NCBI GenBank assembly: GCA_963677655.1
Contig: OY782088.1
DNA: 64,000 bases
Direction: 5' to 3' (one strand)
DNA from: Saccharicrinis sp963677655
GTDB lineage: Bacteria > Bacteroidota > Bacteroidia > Bacteroidales > Marinilabiliaceae
Shown: positions 1 through 8,585 of the stretch, piece by piece
Numbering within the stretch: position 1 is the first letter of the stretch
How the letters are laid out: each line of letters starts with the position of its first letter
Translations under genes and position numbers: made by a program
The notes under the pieces: generated by a model
Databases searched by the model: none
What the model saw: only the letters and a program-made list of their open reading frames with translations
Told to the model about the DNA's origin: nothing

Positions 1-738
1 CCAGGTTTTGCCAGATATTTCCAGATTACACAAAGCATTGCCTTATTTATATTACCTCCTATATTTTTTGCTGTTATTACTCAAAACGATCCTTTTAAAT
101 GGTTAAGAATAATTAATCCAGCAAAAAGAAATGTTTTTTTAGCTGTCTTAATCGTGATTATCGCTCAACCCCTTGTTAGTTATCTTGGATACTTAAATAG
201 TAATATACACTTCCCTGAGTATTTATCTCACATTGAAGATTGGATTACAACAAAAGAAAAAGAGGCTATGAAATTGACAGAAATTTTCTTAGTAACATCC
301 AATTGGGCTATTATTTTACTTAACGTAATAATCATTGCAGTTATTCCAGCAATAGGGGAAGAGTTATTATTTAGAGGTGCTCTACAAAAATTAGTTACTG
401 CTATAATAAAAAATCATCATATTTCAATATTAATTACAGCCTTCCTTTTTAGCTCTATGCATATGCAATTCTTTGGATTTTTCCCGCGATTTATATTAGG
501 TGTAATTTTTGGATATTTAGTTTTTTATGGAAAAAGCCTTTGGTTACCAATAGCTGCTCACTTCACCAATAACTTTTCTGCGTTTCTTTTGTATAACATT
601 ACAATGTCGAAGAACGAATTATCCGATAAAAACCCACTGACAGTTTCTGATAGTTATCCAAATCTAATTTGGGTTACGCTTAGTATTATTGGAGTTATTA
701 GTATTATTCTTTTCTTTAAAAAGAAACATGAAGCTTAA
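1..738 (+). CDS. CPBP family intramembrane metalloprotease (5' end outside window)
   Basis: The reading frame is open from base 1, so the true start lies upstream and only about 245 C-terminal codons are visible. A GTG at 154 is in frame but sits inside a hydrophobic helix and is not a believable start. The protein has several membrane segments. It carries the CPBP (Abi/Rce1-like) motif EELLFRG near 358-378, followed by a second motif with His (SSMHMQFF) and a third with HFTNN. These are the glutamate, histidine and asparagine positions that bind metal in this family. Members cleave or process membrane-bound substrates, or act in bacteriocin self-immunity; the substrate here is unknown. A lysine-rich cytoplasmic tail ends the protein. 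It converges on the next gene with only 6 bases between them. Confidence 0.85.
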   Translation, partial: PGFARYFQITQSIALFILPPIFFAVITQNDPFKWLRIINPAKRNVFLAVLIVIIAQPLVSYLGYLNSNIHFPEYLSHIEDWITTKEKEAMKLTEIFLVTSNWAIILLNVIIIAVIPAIGEELLFRGALQKLVTAIIKNHHISILITAFLFSSMHMQFFGFFPRFILGVIFGYLVFYGKSLWLPIAAHFTNNFSAFLLYNITMSKNELSDKNPLTVSDSYPNLIWVTLSIIGVISIILFFKKKHEA

Positions 739-744
739 TTCACT

Positions 745-1443
745 CTAAGCTGGTTTTTCATCCTTTCGGTACATATAAACCACACCATAATCAGAGCATG
801 CTTCTCTTTTATCTTTTCCAGGAAGGTCGTTATAAGTTTCTTCAATTCCATTCCAGACTTTAAGTATAAGATTATCGACTACATCTCTCATACTTGTAAC
901 TTTATCGTGCATCTTTTGAGTTGTATTCTGAAGGTTTTTATGGTTATTGTAGTATTCAATAAACTTCTCATACTTAACTTTCACCATAGCTATCGAAGGA
1001 TTATAAATCCTAGATCCCCCTTTCATCATTCTTGACTCTTCACCTGTAATGATTTTCTTTCCCCATTGAATCAACTGTTGCTCAGTCCCAAGTTCAGGCA
1101 CAGCCTTATCTTCAATACTTAGACCAAACTCTTCTCTCACCTCAGGTTTTAATTCTTTTCTTATGATACAGAAATTTAAAACTTGAACAAAATGAGAAAC
1201 ATATAAACGGGCATCCTTAAATTGATCAGCTAATAACCTACCATACTTTGCTTGTCTTTCTTTACTAAAAGTATATTGCGAAACAGCTTGTTCAAATTGT
1301 GGTAGAATCGACTGAATATCATGATATAACTGTTGTGGATAAGCTAAATCATATGGATATTTATTCCTACCTTGTTCTAAGGCCGCTTTTAATGCACGCA
1401 ATCGAGCTTGATCTGTATTTGGAAGTCGTCTGTAGGGCATCAA
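745..1443 (-). CDS. Conserved hypothetical protein, 232 aa
   Basis: I do not recognise a named domain. The product is a soluble, charged, mostly helical protein with no signal peptide or membrane segment. It begins with a basic stretch (MMPYRRLPNTDQARLRALK) and contains long amphipathic helices. The composition and codon use look like those of the neighbouring genes, so it is probably a real gene conserved among Bacteroidota. It is transcribed toward the CPBP protease gene and ends 6 bases from it, with no terminator between. Nothing nearby points to a function. Two Met codons are adjacent at the start, and either could be used. Confidence 0.7.
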   Translation of the reverse strand: MMPYRRLPNTDQARLRALKAALEQGRNKYPYDLAYPQQLYHDIQSILPQFEQAVSQYTFSKERQAKYGRLLADQFKDARLYVSHFVQVLNFCIIRKELKPEVREEFGLSIEDKAVPELGTEQQLIQWGKKIITGEESRMMKGGSRIYNPSIAMVKVKYEKFIEYYNNHKNLQNTTQKMHDKVTSMRDVVDNLILKVWNGIEETYNDLPGKDKREACSDYGVVYMYRKDEKPA

Positions 1444-1869
1444 TAATCTTTTTGAGGTGAAGCATTCGCACCGAAATTAAAAAAAATTATAACTAACTAC
1501 AAACCAACCAATAGCAATTTTACAAAATATTAAACAAAATTTTCAAAACACCCAAAACACCAACCTTATAACACACTGATAATCTGATACAAAAACACAT
1601 TTAAGAAAATAATCCTTTTTTATCCCATTAAACAAAATCAAAAAAAGACTTAATCAGGATTGCTCCCATAGCAGACGACACTAATCAATTTGTGTCGAAG
1701 TATTATTTACATTTTTACTTTTATTAATCCATCCTTTTCCCAAATTGAACAAATACTCTCACTATCAGCAACAACAGCTACCCGGTAAAAACGAGCTTTA
1801 AATCTTATCTTCCATAACATTACCTTTTGTTTTGTAACGCTATTTTAGGACTAGACAATATAAACAAAA
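1444..1869. other. Intergenic stretch without a gene
   Basis: No open frame of credible length or composition is present. The DNA is A-rich. A small inverted repeat (CGACAC at 1676-1681 and GTGTCG at 1692-1697, ten-base loop) stands out against the AT background but has no U-tract, so I assign it no role. The region must hold the promoter for the hypothetical gene reading left from 1443; I could not fix it. Confidence 0.5.
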
Positions 1870-1897
1870 AAAGAGGTTGCCAAATGACAACCTCTTT
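1862..1897 (-). terminator. Rho-independent terminator of the sdhCAB operon
   Basis: The arms AAAGAGGTTG (1870-1879) and CAACCTCTTT (1888-1897) form a perfect 10-bp stem with an 8-base loop. Read on the minus strand it is followed by a run of Ts (complement of 1864-1871). It lies 27 bases past the sdhB stop codon. Confidence 0.9.
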
Positions 1898-1923
1898 CAA
1901 TATTTTATTGAAAATTCTATTGC

Positions 1924-2679
1924 TTAGTCTGCTAACTTAGCTTTTAAGAATTCTCTATTTAAACGAGCGATGTTTGAAATAGAAACTCCTTTAGGACATT
2001 CTACTTCACAAGCACCAGTATTAGTACAGTTACCAAAACCTAGCTCATCCATTTTACCTACCATTGCTTTTGCTCTGCGAGCCGCTTCAACTTTACCTTG
2101 TGGTAAAAGAGCTAAGTGACTTACTTTTGCAGAAACAAATAACATTGCAGAACCATTCTTACACGTTGCAACACATGCTCCACAACCAATACAAGAAGCA
2201 GCATCCATAGCTTCATCAGCATCTGGTTTTGGAATTGGAATAGCATTAGCATCAGGTACACCACCAGTACTTACTGAAGTATAACCTCCTGCTGCAATAA
2301 TTTGATCAAAAGCATTTCGGTTTACAATTAAATCTTTAATTACAGGGAAACCAGCTGATCTCCAAGGTTCAATTGTAATAGTCTCTCCATCTTTAAACTT
2401 ACGCATGTGTAACTGACAAGTTGTTACATCATCGTCAGGTCCGTGTGGACGACCATTAATATATAAAGAACACATACCACAAATACCCTCACGACAATCG
2501 TGATCAAATGCAACTGGTTCTTTTCCTTCTCCAATTAATTGTTCATTAAGAAGGTCCATCATTTCAAGGAATGAACTTTCTGTAGAAACATTATCTAGTT
2601 TGTATGTTTCAAAACGACCCTTATCTTGTGGCCCGTTCTGACGCCAAACTTTAAGAGTCAAATTTATATTCTTTTCCAT
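1924..2679 (-). CDS. sdhB: Succinate dehydrogenase/fumarate reductase iron-sulfur subunit
   Basis: This 251-residue protein carries electrons between the flavoprotein and the membrane haem/quinone subunit. The N-terminal plant-type ferredoxin domain has the [2Fe-2S] cysteines CREGICGMC (Cys62, 67, 70) plus a fourth in the TTCQ segment. The C-terminal half has the two clusters CIGCGACVATC and CTNTGACEVECP, which fit the [4Fe-4S] and [3Fe-4S] centres. Length and motif order match the short FrdB form seen in Bacteroidota and epsilonproteobacterial quinol:fumarate reductases. It is the last gene of the sdhCAB operon, 39 bases after sdhA, and is followed by a strong terminator. The sequence does not decide whether the enzyme runs as succinate oxidase or fumarate reductase. 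Confidence 0.97.
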   Translation of the reverse strand: MEKNINLTLKVWRQNGPQDKGRFETYKLDNVSTESSFLEMMDLLNEQLIGEGKEPVAFDHDCREGICGMCSLYINGRPHGPDDDVTTCQLHMRKFKDGETITIEPWRSAGFPVIKDLIVNRNAFDQIIAAGGYTSVSTGGVPDANAIPIPKPDADEAMDAASCIGCGACVATCKNGSAMLFVSAKVSHLALLPQGKVEAARRAKAMVGKMDELGFGNCTNTGACEVECPKGVSISNIARLNREFLKAKLAD

Positions 2680-2718
2680 TTTTCTCTGTTTAACTTATGA
2701 ACTTAATGACCTACAAGA

Positions 2719-4656
2719 TTATTTATAGTTACGTTGAGCAACTTTAACCACATCAAATTTAAGGTCTTCTTTATGCATGATAGGTGCTTTATCTTCACCT
2801 TGATATTCCCAACATCCAGCGTAAGTAAATTTATCATCCTGACGTTGTGCTTCACCTTCTTCTGTTTGATACTCTTCGCGGAAGTGACCACCACAAGACT
2901 CTTCGCGGTGTAAAGCGTCACGAGCCATTAAGTCTCCAATTGTAATAAAGTCAGCTAAACGAGAAGCTTTTTCAAGCTCAACATTCATACCTTCTCCAGA
3001 TCCAGGAATCTTAACATTTGACCAGAATTCTTTCTTGATTGCAGCGATTTTTTCGATAGCTTCTTCAAGACCTTTCTTGTTACGAGCCATACCTACAAAA
3101 TCCCACATTACTAATCCTAGTTCTTTATGGATACTGTCAACTGAACGATTTCCTTTAATAGCTAATAATTTTGCAAACTTATCTTTAGCTGCTGTTTCAG
3201 CCTCAACAAATTCTTTTTCTTCACCTGTCATACGAGGTGTACGAATATCATCAGCAAGATAATTTTGAATTGTATAAGGAAGTACGAAATAACCATCAGC
3301 TAAACCTTGCATTAATGCAGATGCACCTAAACGGTTAGCACCGTGATCAGAGAAGTTAGCCTCTCCAGCTGCAAATAATCCAGGAACAGTTGTTTGTAAT
3401 TCATAATCAACCCAGATACCACCCATTGTATAGTGAATAGCAGGATAGATCATCATTGGTGTTTCATAAGGATTGTCATCAACAATCTTCTCGTACATTT
3501 GGAATAAGTTTCCATAACGAGCACGGATTGTATCTTCACCTAAACGCTCAATAGCAGTTTTAAAATCAAGAAAAACAGCTAATCCTGTATTTCCAACACC
3601 AAAACCAGCATCACATCTTTCTTTAGCTGCACGAGAAGCAACGTCACGAGGAACAAGGTTACCGAAAGCAGGATATCTTCTTTCCAAGTAGTAGTCTCTA
3701 TCTTCTTCTTTAATATCTGATCCTTTTAGTTTACCTGCACGGATAGCTTCTGCATCTTCTTTCTTTTTAGGAACCCAGATACGACCATCGTTACGTAACG
3801 ACTCAGACATCAAAGTTAATTTTGATTGGAATTCACCGTGTACAGGAATACAAGTTGGGTGAATCTGTGCAAAACATGGGTTTGCAAATACAGCCCCTTT
3901 TTCAAAAGCTTTAATAGCTGCAGAACCATTTGATCCCATTGCATTAGTTGAAAGGAAGAATGTATTTCCGTATCCACCAGTAGCTAATACAACAGCGTGA
4001 CCAAAGTGACGAGAGAACTCTCCTGTAACTAAGTCACGTGCAATAACACCACGAGCTTTTCCGTCAACCATTACAATGTCAACAATCTCTGTACGAGTGT
4101 GCATTTCAACAGTACCTGCATTTACCTGACGCATTAAAGCCTGGTAAGCACCAATTAATAACTGCTGACCAGTTTGTCCTTTAGCATAAAAAGTACGACT
4201 TACCTGAGCACCACCAAATGAACGATTGTCTAATAAACCACCATACTCACGTGCAAATGGCACACCTTGAGCAACACATTGGTCGATGATGTCGTTACTT
4301 ACAGATGCTAAACGATAAACGTTAGCTTCACGAGCACGGTAGTCACCACCTTTTACTGTATCATAAAATAAACGATAGATTGAATCACCATCGTTTGGAT
4401 AATTTTTAGCAGCATTGATACCCCCTTGTGCAGCAATAGAGTGAGCACGACGAGGAGAATCCTGAATAGTAAAGTTTTTTACTTTAAAACCCATTTCACC
4501 AAAAGAAGCAGCAGCAGATGCACCTGCCAAACCTGTTCCTACAACAATAATATCAAGGTTACGCTTATTAGCTGGGTTCACCAATTTTTGGTGATTTTTA
4601 TAATTGGTCCATTTTTCGGCCAATGGCCCTTCTGGAATCTTAGAATCTAACTTCAT
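2719..4656 (-). CDS. sdhA: Succinate dehydrogenase/fumarate reductase flavoprotein subunit
   Basis: The 645-residue catalytic subunit oxidises succinate or reduces fumarate using covalently bound FAD. The Rossmann FAD-binding motif VVGTGLAGASAAASFGE is at about residues 38-54. The histidine that links FAD lies in RRAHSIAAQGG (His72). Substrate-site segments include HPTCIP, RYPAFGNLVPRDVASR and the C-terminal EESCGGHFREEYQT. Size and motif spacing fit the FrdA form found with a single dihaem cytochrome b subunit. It lies between sdhC (19 bases upstream) and sdhB (39 bases downstream) on the same strand, so the three genes form one operon. Confidence 0.97.
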   Translation of the reverse strand: MKLDSKIPEGPLAEKWTNYKNHQKLVNPANKRNLDIIVVGTGLAGASAAASFGEMGFKVKNFTIQDSPRRAHSIAAQGGINAAKNYPNDGDSIYRLFYDTVKGGDYRAREANVYRLASVSNDIIDQCVAQGVPFAREYGGLLDNRSFGGAQVSRTFYAKGQTGQQLLIGAYQALMRQVNAGTVEMHTRTEIVDIVMVDGKARGVIARDLVTGEFSRHFGHAVVLATGGYGNTFFLSTNAMGSNGSAAIKAFEKGAVFANPCFAQIHPTCIPVHGEFQSKLTLMSESLRNDGRIWVPKKKEDAEAIRAGKLKGSDIKEEDRDYYLERRYPAFGNLVPRDVASRAAKERCDAGFGVGNTGLAVFLDFKTAIERLGEDTIRARYGNLFQMYEKIVDDNPYETPMMIYPAIHYTMGGIWVDYELQTTVPGLFAAGEANFSDHGANRLGASALMQGLADGYFVLPYTIQNYLADDIRTPRMTGEEKEFVEAETAAKDKFAKLLAIKGNRSVDSIHKELGLVMWDFVGMARNKKGLEEAIEKIAAIKKEFWSNVKIPGSGEGMNVELEKASRLADFITIGDLMARDALHREESCGGHFREEYQTEEGEAQRQDDKFTYAGCWEYQGEDKAPIMHKEDLKFDVVKVAQRNYK

Positions 4657-4675
4657 TTCTTAAAAAATTTAAGGA

Positions 4676-5350
4676 TTAAGATAAAAACATTGTAATCGCG
4701 ATCACACAAAAACCAAGGCTTACAACCCAAGCGAAAATAGTTCCGATTACAGTCCAACGCTTACGCCAAATACTATTACTAGCACCTAACGTTTGGAATG
4801 CAGACCAAAATCCATGAGTAAGGTGAAGCGCTAAACCTAAAGAACCAATAATGTAAAGAATTACTTTTACAGGATTCTGTAGCGTTTCTTTTACTAAACT
4901 ATAAGTATCGTGCATAGTAACACCACCTATAGTTACTTCTTTAGCTCCATGTGTAATTTGCAATGGAACAAAATAATCCATAACGTGAACAACTAAAAAT
5001 GCAAGAACAACAATACCTAAAACAGCCATGTTCTTAGAAGCCCACATTACTTCTTTAGTACTATTACCAGATGCATACTTGTTTTTACCACGAGCTTTAT
5101 TGTTTTCTGCTGTTAAAATTGCAGCATAAGCAATGTGAACAATAAAGCCCAAAGCAAGAACTGGCTGAAGACCAAATTTAATAACCGGCAGCGCCATAAA
5201 ATTAGCTGCTACGTTAAAAATTTCTCCACCATCTGGAACCAATAACATTAAGTTAATTGAAAGATGGACTATCAAAAAGATAATCAAGAAAAGTCCTGAC
5301 AAACTCATCAAGAACTTTCTTCCAATCGAGGAACAAAATAGATTACTCAT
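4676..5350 (-). CDS. sdhC: Succinate dehydrogenase/fumarate reductase cytochrome b subunit
   Basis: This 224-residue membrane anchor exchanges electrons with quinone. About five hydrophobic helices are visible (near residues 14-34, 55-77, 105-127, 155-175 and 200-222). Histidines in or beside the helices (VHLSIN, VHIAYA, VHVMDYF, LHLTHGFWSAF) are placed to bind two haems, as in the single-subunit dihaem anchors of Wolinella-type fumarate reductases. The FWSAFQTLG segment is typical of the family. It is the first gene of the operon, and a promoter-like TACCTTTG lies about 50 bases upstream. In an organism of this type the partner is likely menaquinone, which is inference. Confidence 0.93.
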   Translation of the reverse strand: MSNLFCSSIGRKFLMSLSGLFLIIFLIVHLSINLMLLVPDGGEIFNVAANFMALPVIKFGLQPVLALGFIVHIAYAAILTAENNKARGKNKYASGNSTKEVMWASKNMAVLGIVVLAFLVVHVMDYFVPLQITHGAKEVTIGGVTMHDTYSLVKETLQNPVKVILYIIGSLGLALHLTHGFWSAFQTLGASNSIWRKRWTVIGTIFAWVVSLGFCVIAITMFLS

Positions 5351-5399
5351 AAAGTTAAATATTAAATCTCTAATTATATATTTTCAAAAATTTGAATTG

Positions 5400-5428
5400 C
5401 AAAGGTAGTGTGTTAACTGTGTATTCCA
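5400..5428 (-). promoter_or_regulatory. Promoter of sdhCAB
   Basis: Read on the minus strand, the complement of 5400-5407 is TACCTTTG, an exact match to the Bacteroidota -7 consensus TAnnTTTG. A TTGG sequence (complement of 5425-5428) is a weak -33 element at about the expected distance. The initiation point would be roughly 40-50 bases before the sdhC start codon. Confidence 0.6.
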
Positions 5429-5868
5429 ATGGAAATAAAGAAAAAAATCTTTATTTAAAATCCGTCTAAGAATCACTACGTATCACTCTCACATGGTGCA
5501 TGTTAGCGAATCGACATTTTTTATTTTTTCCAAATTGCAATACATATATTTTAATTTTAAAAGTAAAGTTGATTGTTTTAGAGCATGTTTTAACATTTAA
5601 TAACTATTTATTTAGCTACAAAATAAACGGCTCCAAACATACAAAATCGAAACTTTATATTTACCTCAATCTACTTTAATTATATATTAAAACACACCTT
5701 GTAATATCTAATAGGTTATTGTTATTATTTTGATACAATAAATACCGCTTTGCTTTAATTGATTTTTACAGAAATTACGTCCCTGACTCTCCAATGAATT
5801 TTATACCTTTAGTTATACTTAGAATTAGAAACTTAATATTCATGGTTATTTCATAACATTACACTGCT
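5429..5868. other. Intergenic stretch between divergent sdhC and frr
   Basis: There is no credible coding frame. The stretch is AT-rich and separates the divergent sdhCAB and frr promoters. I see no strong hairpin or operator-like palindrome. Confidence 0.5.
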
Positions 5869-5898
5869 TTTTATTTAAATTAAAGTTTTATACTTTTG
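5869..5898 (+). promoter_or_regulatory. Promoter of frr
   Basis: TACTTTTG at 5891-5898 matches the Bacteroidota -7 element TAnnTTTG. The T-rich stretch around 5869-5873 is at -33 distance but lacks a clean TTTG. The frr start codon follows about 54 bases later. Confidence 0.6.
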
Positions 5899-5951
5899 CA
5901 TGTGAAAAATCTTACCTAACATAAGTTAAACCGCATTGAAATTAGATTGTT

Positions 5952-6515
5952 ATGACAGAGGAAATAGAAATAATACTTGAAATGGCTCAGGAAAAAATGG
6001 ATAAAGCCATTACTCACCTTGAGCATGAACTTATTAAAATTAGAGCAGGAAAAGCAAATCCAGGTATGCTTGAAGGTGTAATGGTTGATTATTATGGATC
6101 CATGACACCATTACAACAAGTTGCAAACGTTAATACTCCTGACCCAAGAACAATTGCTATTCAACCTTGGGAAAAAGCTATGATTCAGCCAATAGAAAAG
6201 GCGATCATGATGGCAAATTTAGGTTTTAATCCTGAAAATAATGGTGAAATTGTAAGAATTAGCGTACCTCCTTTAACAGAAGAAAGACGTAAAGATCTTG
6301 TAAAACAAGCTAAGAAAGAAGCCGAAGATGCAAGAATTAGTATCAGAAATGTAAGAAGAGACAGCAACGAGGAATTAAAGAAATTGAAAAAAGATGGCTT
6401 GGCTGAGGATGCAGAAAAAGATGCTCAAGCAGAAGTACAGAAGCTTACTGATAAATATTCAAAAATTGTTGATGATCATATAGCTAAAAAAGAACAAGAT
6501 ATCTTAACTATTTAA
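5952..6515 (+). CDS. frr: Ribosome recycling factor
   Basis: The 187-residue protein splits post-termination ribosomes together with EF-G. Length is normal for the family. The hallmark segments are present: HELIKIRAGKANPGMLEG near the start, VNTPDPRTIAIQPWEK in the middle, GEIVRISVPPLTEERR, and NVRRDSNEELKK in the long C-terminal helix. The protein is cytoplasmic. The gene stands alone with its own promoter and a strong terminator 30 bases past the stop. The start follows from alignment of the conserved N-terminal helix. Confidence 0.98.
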   Translation: MTEEIEIILEMAQEKMDKAITHLEHELIKIRAGKANPGMLEGVMVDYYGSMTPLQQVANVNTPDPRTIAIQPWEKAMIQPIEKAIMMANLGFNPENNGEIVRISVPPLTEERRKDLVKQAKKEAEDARISIRNVRRDSNEELKKLKKDGLAEDAEKDAQAEVQKLTDKYSKIVDDHIAKKEQDILTI

Positions 6516-6544
6516 TACAAGATAGTAAATACAAAAGTTACTTT

Positions 6545-6577
6545 AAGAGGTATACAGAAATGTAACCTCTTTTTTTA
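6545..6577 (+). terminator. Rho-independent terminator of frr
   Basis: Arms AAGAGGT (6545-6551) and ACCTCTT (6565-6571) are continued by TACA/TGTA around a GAAA tetraloop, with one bulged A. A run of Ts at 6570-6577 follows. The T run overlaps the stop codon of the histidine kinase gene on the other strand. Confidence 0.9.
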
Positions 6578-8407
6578 TGATAATACATCTGCACCAGGGA
6601 CATGCCTATGTATAACTTTTAATAAGTCTCCATAATTAATTGGCTTTGCAATATAATCATCACAACCAGCCTGTTTAGACTTTTCCTTTTCCTCACTCAT
6701 TGCATACGCAGTCTGAGCAATAACCGGTACATTTTTATTCTTGATTTTAATTTCTTTAGTCGCAGTGTATCCATCCATTTCTGGCATCTTAATGTCCATT
6801 AAAACCAAGTCAATATTTTCAATCCTATTAAAAATATCAACAGCCTCTGCACCATTTCGCGCCCATATCAAACTTGCATTAGATATAGATAAAGCAACTT
6901 CCAGATATCTAAAGTTATCTTCCTCATCCTCTGCAACTAAAAATGTTTTTCCTTCCCAATTATATTTATTAACAGGAATATCAATTTCCGGTTTACTAAA
7001 TACATTTGAAACTCTGTGATAAGGAATCGTAAAAAAGAATGTACTTCCTACTTTTTCTTCTGATTCTACCCAAATCTTACCTCCCATTAAATTAACAACA
7101 TCTTTTGCTATTGATAATCCAATTCCGGTTCCTCCATAAAGCATTTTTTGTTTTTCATTGGAGAACTTCGAGAAACGTTCAAAAACCTGATCCTCTTTCC
7201 CTTTAGGAAGCCCAATTCCTGTATCTTTTACGTAAAAATGAAGAACATCTTCATTATTTAGTTCATAACCAAACTCTACAAATCCTCTATCAGTAAACTT
7301 GATTCCATTTCCTACCAGGTTTATCAACACTTGTCGCAATCTAAAGGCATCAGTTAATATCATTGTTTTTTTATCTGATATACCTTCATTTAAATACAAC
7401 TTTATATTCAACAAACCTCTGCGCTTAATATCATCCCAAAATGTATCATAAACATCTTTCAATATTTCATGTAAACATACAGGGCTATTTTTTACCTGAA
7501 GTTGACCACTATCTATTTTTGAAATATCTATAATATCTTCAACAAGCGTCAGTAGATTCTTACCGTTAATCCTAATCAAATTAACAAATTCGTCTTTTTC
7601 TGCATTGCTAATTTCATTATGCGACAATAAATTACTGAACCCTAAAATTGCATTCATTGGGGTTCTGATCTCATGAGACATATTTGACAAAAACGATGTC
7701 TTTAACAAATCTGACTCTTCTGCTTTGATTTTAGCACGCATCAGAGCTTCTCTTTCTTTACTGATGATATTTTTATATCGAAGCTCTTTTTCAAAACTAA
7801 ATGTCAAACCATTTATAAATGAAACTAACGGAAAGAGCGTAATTACATTTATAACAACAAAAAGTACTATAATATTTATATATACACTTACATCTAAATC
7901 TAAAATAAAATCATTTGTGATAAGATTTGTATAATGTAATAGATAAGCTAAACCTAGTAATACAACATTCAACAATACCGAATATATACTTGATTTATAA
8001 CCTAATAATATAGCAGACAACATAGAAAAAGAAAGCAAGAGCACTAAACTTAAAGACATTGGCCCTTCCATTACAAACAAATATCCTCCTATCAGATAAA
8101 CACAGGTTAATATCCAACTTGCCCTAAATTTTAATGGTAGTGATCTTACAACAGATACTAAAAATACAGATAGAAAAACTACAGAACTAAAAATTGCTGG
8201 AATATATTGTTTCTCTTGTATATAAGAAATTGTATAATATAAATAAGAAAGAAGACCAACAGAAATGAACGCAATAACAAAGTAGTGAAAAACCCGTTCT
8301 CTCCAATATAAGAATCCATTCCCAGACGGAAGGGATCCAGGACCTAATTTTCTCCTAACCCAAACATCAATTAATCTAAGTGCTCGACTACGTTCTTTTT
8401 TTGTCAT
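6575..8407 (-). CDS. Membrane-bound hybrid histidine kinase (6 TM, HisKA, HATPase, REC)
   Basis: This 610-residue sensor has about six membrane helices in residues 37-200 and no large periplasmic domain, so it probably senses something in or at the membrane. The phosphoacceptor is His245 in SNMSHEIRTP. The ATPase domain shows the N box (LVGNGIKFT), the G1 box (KDTGIGLP) and the G2 box (YGGTGIGLS). A C-terminal receiver has the acidic pocket AEDEEDN, Asp538 in LMDIKMPEMDG, Thr567 and Lys588 (IAKP), so it looks active. No response regulator with a DNA-binding domain is adjacent; the output partner must be encoded elsewhere. It converges on frr. Its domain order matches the kinase at 15480-18920, with a different sensor part. 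Confidence 0.93.
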   Translation of the reverse strand: MTKKERSRALRLIDVWVRRKLGPGSLPSGNGFLYWRERVFHYFVIAFISVGLLSYLYYTISYIQEKQYIPAIFSSVVFLSVFLVSVVRSLPLKFRASWILTCVYLIGGYLFVMEGPMSLSLVLLLSFSMLSAILLGYKSSIYSVLLNVVLLGLAYLLHYTNLITNDFILDLDVSVYINIIVLFVVINVITLFPLVSFINGLTFSFEKELRYKNIISKEREALMRAKIKAEESDLLKTSFLSNMSHEIRTPMNAILGFSNLLSHNEISNAEKDEFVNLIRINGKNLLTLVEDIIDISKIDSGQLQVKNSPVCLHEILKDVYDTFWDDIKRRGLLNIKLYLNEGISDKKTMILTDAFRLRQVLINLVGNGIKFTDRGFVEFGYELNNEDVLHFYVKDTGIGLPKGKEDQVFERFSKFSNEKQKMLYGGTGIGLSIAKDVVNLMGGKIWVESEEKVGSTFFFTIPYHRVSNVFSKPEIDIPVNKYNWEGKTFLVAEDEEDNFRYLEVALSISNASLIWARNGAEAVDIFNRIENIDLVLMDIKMPEMDGYTATKEIKIKNKNVPVIAQTAYAMSEEKEKSKQAGCDDYIAKPINYGDLLKVIHRHVPGADVLS

Positions 8408-8585
8408 ATAAAAATTAACAGGCCATTAAAACACACCTGCATTTTGTGAGGTTCTTTCTAAAATCTAAAATTAGGGTTTTCAACTTAAAGTTTATGATTT
8501 TTAGTCAAAAAAAACATCTAATCCACATAATTTTTATTAATATGAATACCAGTCTTCTTCATTGACAAAACCGATCAAGTCAACA

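Noticed and set aside
1676..1697. CGACAC/GTGTCG inverted repeat in the first long gap.
   Set aside because: Short stem, long loop, no T run and no gene for which it would be well placed.
2703..5350. Several open frames opposite or overlapping the sdh genes.
   Set aside because: They are shadows of strongly conserved coding sequence in other frames.
8408..8585. Precursor peptide for the radical SAM protein.
   Set aside because: No start-to-stop frame with a plausible leader and core peptide is visible there.
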